NCBI GenBank assembly: GCA_020061685.1
Contig: JAGUXU010000050.1
Span: 1-19,319, forward strand
Direction of reading: 5' to 3'
DNA: 19,319 nt
Source of the DNA: Candidatus Omnitrophota bacterium
Lineage (GTDB): Bacteria > Omnitrophota > Gorgyraeia > Pluralincolimonadales > Pluralincolimonadaceae
In this document: positions 6,362 through 13,487 of the stretch, in pieces
Numbering within the stretch: the stretch's first letter is position 1
Layout: the number at the start of each line of letters is the position of its first letter
Made by a program: the position numbers and the translations under genes
The notes under the pieces: model-generated
Database searches by the model: none
What the model was told of the DNA's origin: nothing
What the model saw: the letters and a program-made list of their open reading frames with translations, nothing else

Positions 6362-7115
6362 AGAAACAATAGTAAGAAATTTCTCAAAATGCGCATCCAC
6401 TTACGATAAATACGCGGATATACAGAAACGCGCGGCCTCAGAGCTTTTGGGGTTAATGAGAGAAGACGGCTTCCGCCGGATCCTCGAGATAGGCTGCGGC
6501 ACCGGGAATTACACCCTGCTTTTAAGAGAGAGGTTCAAAAACGCCAGCCTTAAAGCCATAGATATATCCGGGAAGATGATCGAGATTGCTTCCGAGAAAT
6601 TAAAAGACAAGAGTATCGAATTTATCGTAGCCGACGCCGAGACAATCGATATCAGAGGAGATTTCGATTGCATAACCTCTAACGTCTCTTTTCAGTGGTT
6701 TAATGATTTAAAAAAGACGATAAAAAAATACAGCGCTGCCCTTGAAGAAGGTGGTACTATCCTTTTTTCGATATTCGGGCCCGTTACCTTCAAAGAACTG
6801 AATTTTTCCTTAAAGCATGTCTTGGAAGGTTCATCTACGGTCGCTGATGGTTTTATGAGCAAGGAAGAGATCGAAGGGCTTCTTAGAGGAAATTTTAAGA
6901 GCGTATGCATAGGGGAAACCTTATACGAAGAATCCTTTCCGCGCCTTAAGGACCTGTTACATAAAATAAAATTCTCGGGGATAAGGGGCAATGGCATGAA
7001 TGGAGGCACTATTTTTACGCCGCGGGCCTTAAGGGAACTAGAAAAGGTTTATTTGAATAAATTCAAGCGCATCAGCGCCACCTACCAGGTTTTCTACTGC
7101 GAGGGGCGAAGATGA
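6354..7115 (+). CDS. bioC: Malonyl-ACP O-methyltransferase
   Basis: BioC methylates the free carboxyl of malonyl-ACP with SAM, disguising it so that fatty-acid synthesis can extend it to pimeloyl-ACP methyl ester. The 253-residue protein starts with a BioC-like segment (Val-Arg-Asn-Phe-Ser, then Ala-Ser-Thr-Tyr-Asp-Lys-Tyr-Ala). SAM motif I is Leu-Glu-Ile-Gly-Cys-Gly-Thr-Gly at 44-51, and Asn-Val-Ser-Phe-Gln-Trp-Phe at 110-116 matches the family's Phe-Gln-Trp signature. The ATG at 6354 is preferred over the upstream GTG at 6330 because it gives the usual N-terminus. It overlaps the esterase gene by eight bases. Its pairing with that esterase indicates the BioC-BioH type route rather than BioI or BioW. 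Confidence 0.9.
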   Translation: MDKETIVRNFSKCASTYDKYADIQKRAASELLGLMREDGFRRILEIGCGTGNYTLLLRERFKNASLKAIDISGKMIEIASEKLKDKSIEFIVADAETIDIRGDFDCITSNVSFQWFNDLKKTIKKYSAALEEGGTILFSIFGPVTFKELNFSLKHVLEGSSTVADGFMSKEEIEGLLRGNFKSVCIGETLYEESFPRLKDLLHKIKFSGIRGNGMNGGTIFTPRALRELEKVYLNKFKRISATYQVFYCEGRR

Positions 7116-7801
7116 GAGCGGTATTTATCACCGGGACGGATACAGGAGCGGGGAAGACGGTTATTACGGGATGCCTGGCCAGGTATCTCTCCGAAAAGGG
7201 ATATAAGGTCATCACCCAGAAATGGATGCAGACCGGCTATAATTCATTTTCTCATTCGGATATTGCCGAGCACCTTAAGATTATGGGCCGTAAATCGGCC
7301 GCGATAAAAAAGTATCTGCCTTATATGTCGCCATATACGTTTAAACCGGCGTCTTCTCCGCATTTGGCCAGTAAAATAGAAGGCAGGAGAATATCCGCCG
7401 ATAAAATAGTTAAAAGTTTTAATTTTTTATCGAGACACTTTGATTTTGTGATAGTCGAGGGTATAGGGGGAGCCCTGGTCCCCTTCAGCGGAAATAGACT
7501 GGTGATAGATATAGTCAAGGAGTTGGATCTGCCGGTATTGCTCGTGGCGGCTAACAAATTAGGCGCGGTCAATCATACCCTCTTGACTATCGAGGCCTTA
7601 AAAACAAGAAGACTGAAGATCTTAGGCCTCGTCTTTAATGATGCCAAGAGAGAAGACAGGCGGATCCTTGAGGACAACCCACGTATAATAAGGACTTTGA
7701 CCGGACAAAAGGTCTTCGGGATACTTCCGTGGGAATCAAGACGCGCCAGATTATACGAGAGATTCATGCCCATAGGAGAAAGGATATCTAAAGAACTCTG
7801 A
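7112..7801 (+). CDS. bioD: Dethiobiotin synthetase
   Basis: BioD closes the ureido ring of dethiobiotin from 7,8-diaminononanoate, CO2 and ATP. The P-loop Gly8-Thr-Asp-Thr-Gly-Ala-Gly-Lys-Thr16 is typical. Lys37 in Gln-Lys-Trp-Met-Gln-Thr-Gly takes the place of the Lys-Pro motif, and Val-Glu-Gly-Ile-Gly-Gly-Ala matches the conserved Val-Glu-Gly-Ala-Gly-Gly. Length is 229 residues, as usual. The ATG overlaps the bioC stop in ATGA and has GAGGGG at 7101-7106. The stop overlaps bioA by one base (TGATG). Tight coupling to both neighbours fixes its role. Confidence 0.93.
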   Translation: MRAVFITGTDTGAGKTVITGCLARYLSEKGYKVITQKWMQTGYNSFSHSDIAEHLKIMGRKSAAIKKYLPYMSPYTFKPASSPHLASKIEGRRISADKIVKSFNFLSRHFDFVIVEGIGGALVPFSGNRLVIDIVKELDLPVLLVAANKLGAVNHTLLTIEALKTRRLKILGLVFNDAKREDRRILEDNPRIIRTLTGQKVFGILPWESRRARLYERFMPIGERISKEL

Positions 7802-9135
7802 TGGATAAGTGGCTGAAAAAAGACCTGGAATTTATCTGGCATCCTTATACGCAGATGAAGGACTGCCGCGATTTTCCGCCCGTCCTGATCGAGAGAGCCA
7901 ACGGTATCAAGCTTTATGATGATAAAGGCCGTTTTTATTACGATACTATCTCAAGCTGGTGGTGCAATGTCCACGGCCATAACCATCCCCGGATAAAAGA
8001 GGCCATTAAAAGACAGATGGATTCACTGGAGCATGTCTTATTCGCGGGCTTTACTCATAAGCCCGCTATTCTCTTGGCGGAACGGCTCATTTCAATATCG
8101 CCTAAGGGATTGACGAAGGTGTTTTTCTCGGACGACGGCTCGACTTCGGTAGAAGTAGCGCTCAAGATGTCTTTTCAATACTGGCAAAATAATGGGATCA
8201 GGGCAAAGACAAAATTCGTCTCTTTAGATAGCGGTTATCACGGGGATACCTTTGGTACGATGAGCGTAAGCGGGGTGGACCTGTTTAATAAGGTCTTTTC
8301 GCCGTTATTCTTCCGCTCTTATAAGATACCCTCGCCGTATTGCTACCGTTGTCCGATGGGCAAAAAGAGGGATTCCTGCGGCATTGATTGCGTCGAGCCG
8401 CTTTCCGAGTTATTAAAAGGGAGGTCACGGGAGATCGCCGGGATAATCCTGGAGCCGCTGGTCATGGCTGCGGCGGGGATGATCATATATCCAAAGGAAT
8501 ACCTGATGAAAGTCGCGGCACTGGCCAGAAAGCATAATGTGCATTTGATCGTTGATGAGGTAGCCACGGGGTTCGGAAGGACAGGGAAGATGTTCGCCTG
8601 TGAGATCGCCGGGATCAAACCGGACTTTATGTGCCTCTCCAAGGGGATCACATCCGGCTATCTGCCGCTCGGAGTCACGCTTACGACGGACAAGGTATAT
8701 AAGGCGTTTTATGCGGATTACAAAGAAAACAAGACCTTTTATCACGGCCATACTTACACCGCGAATCCGATATGCTGTTCCGCGGCCTTGGCGACCCTTA
8801 AGATCTTTGAGGAGGAAAAGACATTAGAGAAGGCGAGGAAGATAATGCCCCTGTTTGCCGCCGGGCTTGAGAGATTCAGACAACTTCCTTCGGTGGGGGA
8901 TGTAAGGCATATTGGGCTTATTGGCGCGATAGAGTTGGTCAAGGATAAAAGAACGAAAAAGAGTTTTAATTTTAAGGAGAGGATAGGTTTGAAGATCTAC
9001 AGAGAAGGCCTCAAGAGAAACCTTATTCTAAGGCCGCTTGGTAGTATAATTTACCTCTTCCCGCCCTTATGCGTAAAAAAAGATGAAATTGAGGATATCC
9101 TGAACAGAACTTACGCCGTAATAAAAGATATTTAA
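7801..9135 (+). CDS. bioA: Adenosylmethionine-8-amino-7-oxononanoate aminotransferase
   Basis: BioA is a class III PLP aminotransferase that converts KAPA to 7,8-diaminononanoate, usually with SAM as amino donor. The N-terminal Trp-His-Pro-Tyr-Thr-Gln-Met (residues 13-19) and Ser-Ser-Trp-Trp-Cys-Asn-Val-His-Gly-His (51-60) are BioA hallmarks. Asp252 and the Schiff-base Lys281 (Leu-Ser-Lys-Gly) form the PLP site. Residues 181-197 contain four cysteines spaced C-x2-C-x8-C-x3-C, which could bind a metal; comparable cysteine sets are known to me in Bacillus-type BioA proteins. Length is 444, normal. It is the last gene of the bio operon and ends with TAA nine bases before the promoter of the sulfur operon. 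No clear hairpin terminator was seen between them. Confidence 0.93.
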   Translation: MDKWLKKDLEFIWHPYTQMKDCRDFPPVLIERANGIKLYDDKGRFYYDTISSWWCNVHGHNHPRIKEAIKRQMDSLEHVLFAGFTHKPAILLAERLISISPKGLTKVFFSDDGSTSVEVALKMSFQYWQNNGIRAKTKFVSLDSGYHGDTFGTMSVSGVDLFNKVFSPLFFRSYKIPSPYCYRCPMGKKRDSCGIDCVEPLSELLKGRSREIAGIILEPLVMAAAGMIIYPKEYLMKVAALARKHNVHLIVDEVATGFGRTGKMFACEIAGIKPDFMCLSKGITSGYLPLGVTLTTDKVYKAFYADYKENKTFYHGHTYTANPICCSAALATLKIFEEEKTLEKARKIMPLFAAGLERFRQLPSVGDVRHIGLIGAIELVKDKRTKKSFNFKERIGLKIYREGLKRNLILRPLGSIIYLFPPLCVKKDEIEDILNRTYAVIKDI

Positions 9136-9143
9136 TTTTTTAC

Positions 9144-9171
9144 TTGACAAGTTTTATTTTTATGTTATACT
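9144..9171 (+). promoter_or_regulatory. Strong sigma70-type promoter of the sulfur/siroheme operon
   Basis: A perfect TTGACA (9144-9149) is followed after 16 bases by TATACT (9166-9171), preceded by the extended -10 dinucleotide TG at 9163-9164. Transcription should begin near 9178. No comparable promoter was seen downstream to the window end, so this may drive all genes from the Rrf2 regulator through the sulfite reductase. Confidence 0.75.
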
Positions 9172-9197
9172 CTACTAAATTGATAGACATAATAGAG
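9170..9197. promoter_or_regulatory. Inverted repeat, probable operator of the Rrf2 regulator
   Basis: CTCTACTA (9170-9177) and TAATAGAG (9190-9197) form an imperfect palindrome (seven of eight positions) with a 12-base spacer. It begins at the -10 box, spans the predicted transcription start and ends at the Shine-Dalgarno of the first gene. Rrf2 regulators such as IscR and CymR often repress their own operon from sites in this position. That the Rrf2 protein encoded here binds this site is an inference. Confidence 0.5.
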
Positions 9198-9210
9198 AAG
9201 GGCAATCAAT

Positions 9211-9648
9211 ATGAAAATAACCTATAAGGGCGATTATGCGTTAAAGGCCATTCTGGATTTGGCATTGAATTACGGGAGATTAGTGACTATCCATGAACTG
9301 GCCACCCGAGCGGATATCCCTATCAAATTCTTGGAGCAGGTTCTTCTGGATCTAAAGAAGGGTGGTTTTGTGGAGAGCAGGCGCGGCAAAGTAGGGGGTT
9401 ATCTTTTAGCCAAACACCCCTCACAGATAAAATTGGGAGAGGTAATAAGATTTATAGACGGGCCCATTGAACCTATCGCCTGCGTGGAGAAAGGATATTC
9501 CGGTTGCGACAACGTATACAGGTGTGTTTTTAGAAAGGTGTGGCAGCAAGTAGCGCAATCAATCTCCGGTATAGTAGATACCGTTACCTTTGAGGATTTG
9601 GCTAATCAGGCAAAAGCGGCAAAAGAAGAGCCGGTTTATTCTATATAA
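9211..9648 (+). CDS. Rrf2-family transcriptional regulator with three conserved-position cysteines
   Basis: This 145-residue protein has the Rrf2 winged helix at residues 1-75 (Tyr-Ala-Leu-Lys-Ala, Ile-Pro-Ile-Lys-Phe-Leu-Glu-Gln, Ser-Arg-Arg-Gly-Lys-Val-Gly-Gly-Tyr). Cys91, Cys99 and Cys105 fall in the region where IscR holds its [2Fe-2S] cluster (Cys92, 98, 104), although the first spacing is two residues longer. This suggests an Fe-S or thiol sensor. As the first gene before sulfate reduction, siroheme and cysteine genes it is most simply the operon's own regulator, comparable in job to the cysteine regulator CymR but with IscR-like cysteines. The ATG at 9211 follows GAAGGG around 9197-9202. 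Confidence 0.88.
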   Translation: MKITYKGDYALKAILDLALNYGRLVTIHELATRADIPIKFLEQVLLDLKKGGFVESRRGKVGGYLLAKHPSQIKLGEVIRFIDGPIEPIACVEKGYSGCDNVYRCVFRKVWQQVAQSISGIVDTVTFEDLANQAKAAKEEPVYSI

Positions 9649-9678
9649 ACAATAAACTAGAGAAGGAGGAACAGGGCA

Positions 9679-10404
9679 ATGAGTTTGTTGGACAATAAGG
9701 ATGATTTGAAAGAATTGGTTGAAAGTCTGAATTTTAAAGAGAAGGTCGAGAGGTCGCTTCAGCTTATAAAAGAGGCCTACGAGAAATATGGCGACGGTTT
9801 GGTCGTTGCCAACAGCCTTGGCAAGGATTCTGTCTGTGTCTGGGACCTTGCAAAGAGAGTAAGCCCGAAGATACGCGGGTTTATAATCACGACAAGGTTC
9901 AAGCCGAAGGAGACCATCCAGTTTATGAACGAGACGGTAACGCGCTATCCGGAACTCAAGGTCTATAAAAGCGATGTCAAGATACCGGATAAACTTTACG
10001 AGACGGACCCCGATAAATGCTGCGATCTCTTAAAGGTGGAGCCCACCCGCCGGGCGATTCAAGAGATGAATGTAAAATGCTGGGTTACGGGCTTGCGCTG
10101 CACCGAAGGAAGGACGCGCACCGATTTCAAGGAGGTCGAAGAGCGCGATAAAGGACTAGTCAAATTAAACCCCATCCTTATCTGGAAAGAAAGGGAGGTC
10201 TGGCAATATCTCGCTCTTTACGGCGTCAAGGTCAATCCTTTATATGGGCAGGGATACAGGTCATTAGGGTGCGCGCCTTGCACCAAGATAACCAACGATG
10301 ATAATGAACGCGCCGGCCGCTGGATCGGCACGAGTAAATGCGGCGGTGAGTGCGGGATACACACCCGTCCGTTAAAGGTAAATACGGACGGAGACGGCAT
10401 TTAA
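9679..10404 (+). CDS. cysH: APS reductase (phosphoadenylyl-sulfate reductase family, [4Fe-4S] type)
   Basis: This 241-residue enzyme reduces adenylyl sulfate to sulfite and AMP with thioredoxin or glutaredoxin. The PP-loop Ser46-Leu-Gly-Lys-Asp-Ser51 binds the nucleotide. Cys114-Cys115 and Cys198-x2-Cys201 are the cluster ligands that distinguish APS reductases from cluster-free PAPS reductases. Cys225 in Glu-Cys-Gly-Ile-His is the catalytic cysteine that takes the sulfite group. The start has a near-perfect Shine-Dalgarno AAGGAGG at 9663-9669. No ATP sulfurylase is present in this window, so the APS source must lie elsewhere. Its sulfite would be used by the sulfite reductase at the end of the same gene run. 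Confidence 0.92.
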   Translation: MSLLDNKDDLKELVESLNFKEKVERSLQLIKEAYEKYGDGLVVANSLGKDSVCVWDLAKRVSPKIRGFIITTRFKPKETIQFMNETVTRYPELKVYKSDVKIPDKLYETDPDKCCDLLKVEPTRRAIQEMNVKCWVTGLRCTEGRTRTDFKEVEERDKGLVKLNPILIWKEREVWQYLALYGVKVNPLYGQGYRSLGCAPCTKITNDDNERAGRWIGTSKCGGECGIHTRPLKVNTDGDGI

Positions 10405-10426
10405 ATTCGGCCGATGGCCGAATTTA
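10402..10426. repeat. Perfect 11-bp inverted repeat with 3-base loop after cysH
   Basis: TAAATTCGGCC (10402-10412), GAT, GGCCGAATTTA (10416-10426) form a perfect hairpin that includes the cysH stop codon. Only three T residues are present in its right arm and no T-run follows, so it does not look like an intrinsic terminator. It may protect the 3' end of the cysH message or be part of a dispersed intergenic repeat. Confidence 0.8.
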
Positions 10427-10446
10427 TCCCGAGCGAAGCGAGGGAT
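10426..10446. repeat. GC-rich hairpin overlapping the cysP Shine-Dalgarno (REP-like)
   Basis: ATCCC (10426-10430) pairs with GGGAT (10442-10446). Between them GA-GC-GAA-GC-GA can form two more G-C pairs flanked by tandem G.A mismatches. The right arm contains the AGGGA (10441-10445) that would serve as Shine-Dalgarno for the GTG at 10452. The element directly abuts the preceding hairpin. Sequences of this GAGCGAAGCGA type look like small dispersed bacterial repeats, which only the whole genome could confirm. Confidence 0.6.
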
Positions 10447-10451
10447 CTCTA

Positions 10452-11420
10452 GTGATTAACCATTTTCTATTAGTTTTCGTAGTCATATTTTTCGCTATGA
10501 ACATGGGCGGAAGCGGCATTGCGCCGACCTTTTCCGCTGTCTATGGCGGAAGGATAATAAAGAAGAGATTAGCCGCCTTTCTGTTTACGGTATGCGTTAT
10601 CTTAGGCGCGATGACTTTAGGCAGGGGGGTCGTTAAGACTTTAAGCCAGGGGATATTACCGCGGGAGTTTATCAACGCCGACGTAGCTTTGATAATCTTA
10701 TCCTCGGCCACATTGAGCTTATTCCTCGCGAACCTTTTAGCCATACCTGAATCGACAAGTATGGTAACAGTGGGAGCGGTAGTCGGCGCCGGTTTGTATT
10801 TCAGGCATATCCAGTTCAAGACCTTTCTGTGGTTGATACCGATGTGGATAGTTTTACCACTCATCTCATTTGCCCTGACATTTTTCTTATACAGGACCAT
10901 CTATCCGCCGCGCCATAAAAATTTATGGCTATACCAGAAGATATTTTCCAACGAGAAAAATCTTAGGATCTCGGCTTTGGTGATCAGCTGTTTTGGCGCG
11001 TTCGCGGTAGGCACTAATAATGTTGCTAATGCCATAGGGCCTTTAGTGGGAGCGGGGCTCATAGACATAAATACCGGCCTGTTCTTAATCGCGCCTTTAT
11101 TCGGATTGGGGGCGCTCACTTTCGGAAAGCGCAATATCGAGACCTTCGGCAAGGACGTCGTTCCTTTGGGCCTGATCACTTCCAACTTGATATGCCTGGT
11201 TACCGGCTCGTTGCTTATTTTGGCCTCGAGTTTGGGCGCACCTTTTCCTTATGTTCAGCTTAACGCGTTATCCATCTTCGCTATAAGCTGCGTAAAGAAC
11301 GGTCACCGGTTTACTTTTAATCATCACATAACAAGAAGGACTTTGATGGTCTGGACGCTTACGCCGTTATTGTCGATAGCCGTGTCGTATCTTTTATTGA
11401 GTTTATTCATAAGGAAATAA
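10452..11420 (+). CDS. cysP: PiT-family anion permease, CysP-type sulfate transporter
   Basis: This 322-residue membrane protein belongs to the inorganic phosphate transporter (PiT) family. The two family repeats are visible: Phe-Ala-Met-Asn-Met-Gly-Gly-Ser-Gly near the N-terminus and Gly-Thr-Asn-Asn-Val-Ala-Asn-Ala-Ile-Gly-Pro-Leu in the second half. The first repeat, the Val-Lys-Thr-Leu-Ser segment and the Ala-Asn-Leu-Leu-Ala-Ile-Pro-Glu-Ser-Thr-Ser loop resemble Bacillus CysP, a sulfate permease, more than phosphate carriers. About ten hydrophobic segments are present. The GTG at 10452 is chosen because it follows AGGGA by six bases and avoids extending into cysH. Position after APS reductase supports sulfate (or thiosulfate) uptake, with phosphate the alternative. 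Confidence 0.82.
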   Translation: MINHFLLVFVVIFFAMNMGGSGIAPTFSAVYGGRIIKKRLAAFLFTVCVILGAMTLGRGVVKTLSQGILPREFINADVALIILSSATLSLFLANLLAIPESTSMVTVGAVVGAGLYFRHIQFKTFLWLIPMWIVLPLISFALTFFLYRTIYPPRHKNLWLYQKIFSNEKNLRISALVISCFGAFAVGTNNVANAIGPLVGAGLIDINTGLFLIAPLFGLGALTFGKRNIETFGKDVVPLGLITSNLICLVTGSLLILASSLGAPFPYVQLNALSIFAISCVKNGHRFTFNHHITRRTLMVWTLTPLLSIAVSYLLLSLFIRK

Positions 11421-11422
11421 AT

Positions 11423-11821
11423 ATGCTTGTTCTGAAAAAGGAATTCTTTGATACGATAGTATCGCAATGCTTGAGGGAATTTCCTGATGAGGCCTGTGGG
11501 ATATTCGCGGGCAAAGGCGGAAAGGTGATTAAGGTTTTTGAGAGCGCTAATGTGGATAAAAGTCCGTCGAGTTACCTGATGGAACCCAAAGAACAGTTAA
11601 AGATAATGAAAGAGATAAGGAATTCTGGATTAGAGATGGTCGGGATATATCATTCACATGTCGCGTCAGAGGCTTATCCGTCGAGCCATGATCTCGAATT
11701 GGCATTTTATCCCGAGGCCTCTTACGTGATCTTATCGCTTAAAGACAAGCGAAGTCCCCGGGTCAGGTCGTTTAAGATCGTAGACGGCAGGATAACCGAA
11801 GAGAAAGTGAAGATAGAATGA
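11423..11821 (+). CDS. JAMM/MPN+ metallopeptidase, Mec/HcyD-like
   Basis: This 132-residue single-domain protein has a complete JAMM zinc-peptidase motif: Glu23 in Pro-Asp-Glu-Ala-Cys-Gly, His77-Ser-His79, seven residues, Ser87, two residues, Asp90. Small bacterial JAMM peptidases are known to act on ubiquitin-like sulfur carriers: Mec of Mycobacterium tuberculosis releases cysteine from the carrier CysO, and HcyD of Wolinella removes a residue after the carrier's Gly-Gly. Here the gene follows cysP by two bases, overlaps hemA in ATGA, and lies in the same run as a ThiS-CysK fusion 5.2 kb downstream. A role in releasing the carrier or the carrier-cysteine product is inferred from this. The ATG has AAGGAA at 11411-11416. 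Confidence 0.88.
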   Translation: MLVLKKEFFDTIVSQCLREFPDEACGIFAGKGGKVIKVFESANVDKSPSSYLMEPKEQLKIMKEIRNSGLEMVGIYHSHVASEAYPSSHDLELAFYPEASYVILSLKDKRSPRVRSFKIVDGRITEEKVKIE

Positions 11822-12855
11822 ATTTTATCGTTGTCGGCACGAACCATAAATATAGCCCTATTGAGATAAGGGAAAGGCTTTCTTTTCCTAAGAGGAAAAT
11901 CAGCGGTGCCGTTGCTGATTTAACCGGCAGCGGATGGATCAACGCGGCGGTGATCATTTCAACTTGCAACAGGGTGGAGCTATATGCCAACGCCGAAGAT
12001 ACTGATATGGGGATAAGGACACTTAAAGGGTTTCTTTCGAATTACCATCATCAGGACGCCGTTAAGATAGAACCATACCTTTATATGCAGGCGGGTAGAG
12101 ACGCGATAACCCATTTATTTAAAGTCTCCGGCGGGCTGGATTCTCAGATATTAGGCGAGTCGCCGATCTTAGGGCAGGTGAGAGCCGGTTTTGGGGAAGC
12201 TAAAGAAGCCGGATACACAGACACTTTTTTAGAGGATATTTTTTCCCGCGCCATAAAATTAGGCGAAGAGATACGGGAAGCGACCGCTATTTCCGGCGGA
12301 GATATATCTATCGGCAGCGTAGTGAAAGATTTGATCAAAGAGAGGATCGGAGGCCTTGAGGATAAGAAGATATTGATTATCGGCGTAGGCAAAATATCCG
12401 AATCAACGGCAAGATATTTAAACAACGAAAAGGCTTCGACTGTTTTTGTCTCCAACCGCACTTTTGAAAAGGCGGAAGAACTGGCAAGAGAGGTAGGAGG
12501 AATAGCCGTAAGATTTGATCGGCTGAAAGAGAAACTAAGAGAAGCCGATATTATTATAAGTGCCACTACCAGCCCTCACTTTATCTTGAGAAAGGAAGAT
12601 ATTTTAGAAACTACCCGGCGGCCGTTATTGATCATAGATTTGGCGGTGCCGAGAGACGTGGATCCTAAGATAAAGTCTATTAACGGCGTTGAACTTCTTT
12701 GTCTGGACGATTTGAGTTATATGATCGAAAAAAAATTAGACAGAAGAAAAAGGGAAATCCCCGAGGCCTTACGCCTTATAGAAAAAGAGGTAGATGACAT
12801 ATGGAGTTCAATCGCGTTTTCAGGATCGGTGCCCGCCGAAGTCCTCTCGCTATAA
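11818..12855 (+). CDS. hemA: Glutamyl-tRNA reductase, short form lacking the dimerisation domain
   Basis: HemA reduces glutamyl-tRNA(Glu) to glutamate-1-semialdehyde with NADPH, the first committed step of C5 tetrapyrrole synthesis. The catalytic Cys50 lies in Ser-Thr-Cys-Asn-Arg. Gly-Gly-Leu-Asp-Ser-Gln-Ile-Leu-Gly-Glu (105-114) is the family signature, and the NADPH-binding Ile-Gly-Val-Gly-Lys-Ile-Ser is near 188-194. The protein has 345 residues against roughly 400-455 in most families. It stops just after the NADPH domain, where the spinal helix should continue into the C-terminal dimerisation domain. The last 55 bases also encode the start of hemC in another frame. The start overlaps the JAMM gene by four bases; its Shine-Dalgarno is weak, so coupling is likely. 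Confidence 0.9.
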   Translation: MNFIVVGTNHKYSPIEIRERLSFPKRKISGAVADLTGSGWINAAVIISTCNRVELYANAEDTDMGIRTLKGFLSNYHHQDAVKIEPYLYMQAGRDAITHLFKVSGGLDSQILGESPILGQVRAGFGEAKEAGYTDTFLEDIFSRAIKLGEEIREATAISGGDISIGSVVKDLIKERIGGLEDKKILIIGVGKISESTARYLNNEKASTVFVSNRTFEKAEELAREVGGIAVRFDRLKEKLREADIIISATTSPHFILRKEDILETTRRPLLIIDLAVPRDVDPKIKSINGVELLCLDDLSYMIEKKLDRRKREIPEALRLIEKEVDDIWSSIAFSGSVPAEVLSL

Positions 12856-13487
12856 GACAAGCGGAAGAGGTATCGGGCGATTTAGGGAAATTCTATCCGT
12901 CTATGAAGACGGAGATTGTCGGTATAGATACGGCAGGCGATAAAGATAAAACGACTCCCATCTCGGATATGGAAGGGACGGATTTCTTTACGCGTGAGAT
13001 AGACGAGGCGCTTTTAACGAGTGAGGTCGACTTTGCGGTTCACAGCGCCAAGGATTTGGCGGATATGACTCCCGAGAATTTATACATCGCGGCGATAACA
13101 AGATCTATTGATCCTTATGATGCTTTGGTCTCAAAAGGGGGGTTAAGACTTGAGGAGCTTCGTTACGGGGCAAGGATCGGCGCGAGCAGCAGCAGAAGGA
13201 AATCGCAACTAAAGGCCTACAGACGTGACTTCGAGATCGTAGATATCCGCGGGAATATAGAAGAGCGCTTAAGTAAACTTGACGCGGAGGATATGGATGC
13301 AGTTATAGTGGCTGCCTGCGCGCTGAAGCGATTGAGGCTGGAAGACAGGATAGCCGAGAGGATACCTTTCGAGATCTTAAGGCCGCATTCTCTTCAGGGT
13401 TCGCTGGCGGTTGTAACGAGAAAAGATGACTCGGAACTTATCGGATTTCTGTCAAAGATAGATACCAGAGAGGCAGTTTTAAGGTGA
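12801..13487 (+). CDS. hemC: Hydroxymethylbilane synthase, two-domain form lacking the cofactor-cysteine domain
   Basis: HemC joins four porphobilinogens into hydroxymethylbilane. Domains 1 and 2 are well conserved: Arg-Ile-Gly-Ala-Arg-Arg-Ser-Pro-Leu-Ala at the N-terminus, the catalytic Asp85 in His-Ser-Ala-Lys-Asp, Ile-Gly-Ala-Ser-Ser-Ser-Arg-Arg (126-133) and Asp-Ile-Arg-Gly-Asn (148-152). The protein is only 228 residues long rather than about 300. It ends immediately after the segment equivalent to Glu-Thr-Ala-Leu-Arg in E. coli, so domain 3, with the invariant Gly-Gly-Cys that holds the dipyrromethane cofactor, is missing. The only cysteine, Cys173, is in domain 2. The ATG at 12801 has GAGGT at 12787-12791. 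It overlaps hemA by 55 bases and the next gene by four. Confidence 0.85.
   Translation: MEFNRVFRIGARRSPLAIRQAEEVSGDLGKFYPSMKTEIVGIDTAGDKDKTTPISDMEGTDFFTREIDEALLTSEVDFAVHSAKDLADMTPENLYIAAITRSIDPYDALVSKGGLRLEELRYGARIGASSSRRKSQLKAYRRDFEIVDIRGNIEERLSKLDAEDMDAVIVAACALKRLRLEDRIAERIPFEILRPHSLQGSLAVVTRKDDSELIGFLSKIDTREAVLR

Noticed and set aside
8341..8391. Four-cysteine cluster in BioA as a novel metal site
   Set aside because: Comparable cysteine sets are familiar from Bacillus-type BioA and related class III aminotransferases, so it is noted in the gene entry but not raised as new.
9136..9210. Riboswitch or T-box leader before the sulfur operon
   Set aside because: Only about 30 bases separate the predicted transcription start from the first ATG, too short for a known sulfur-related riboswitch or T-box.
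10402..10426. Intrinsic terminator after cysH
   Set aside because: The stem is perfect but no T-run follows, and the next genes belong to the same pathway without a visible new promoter.
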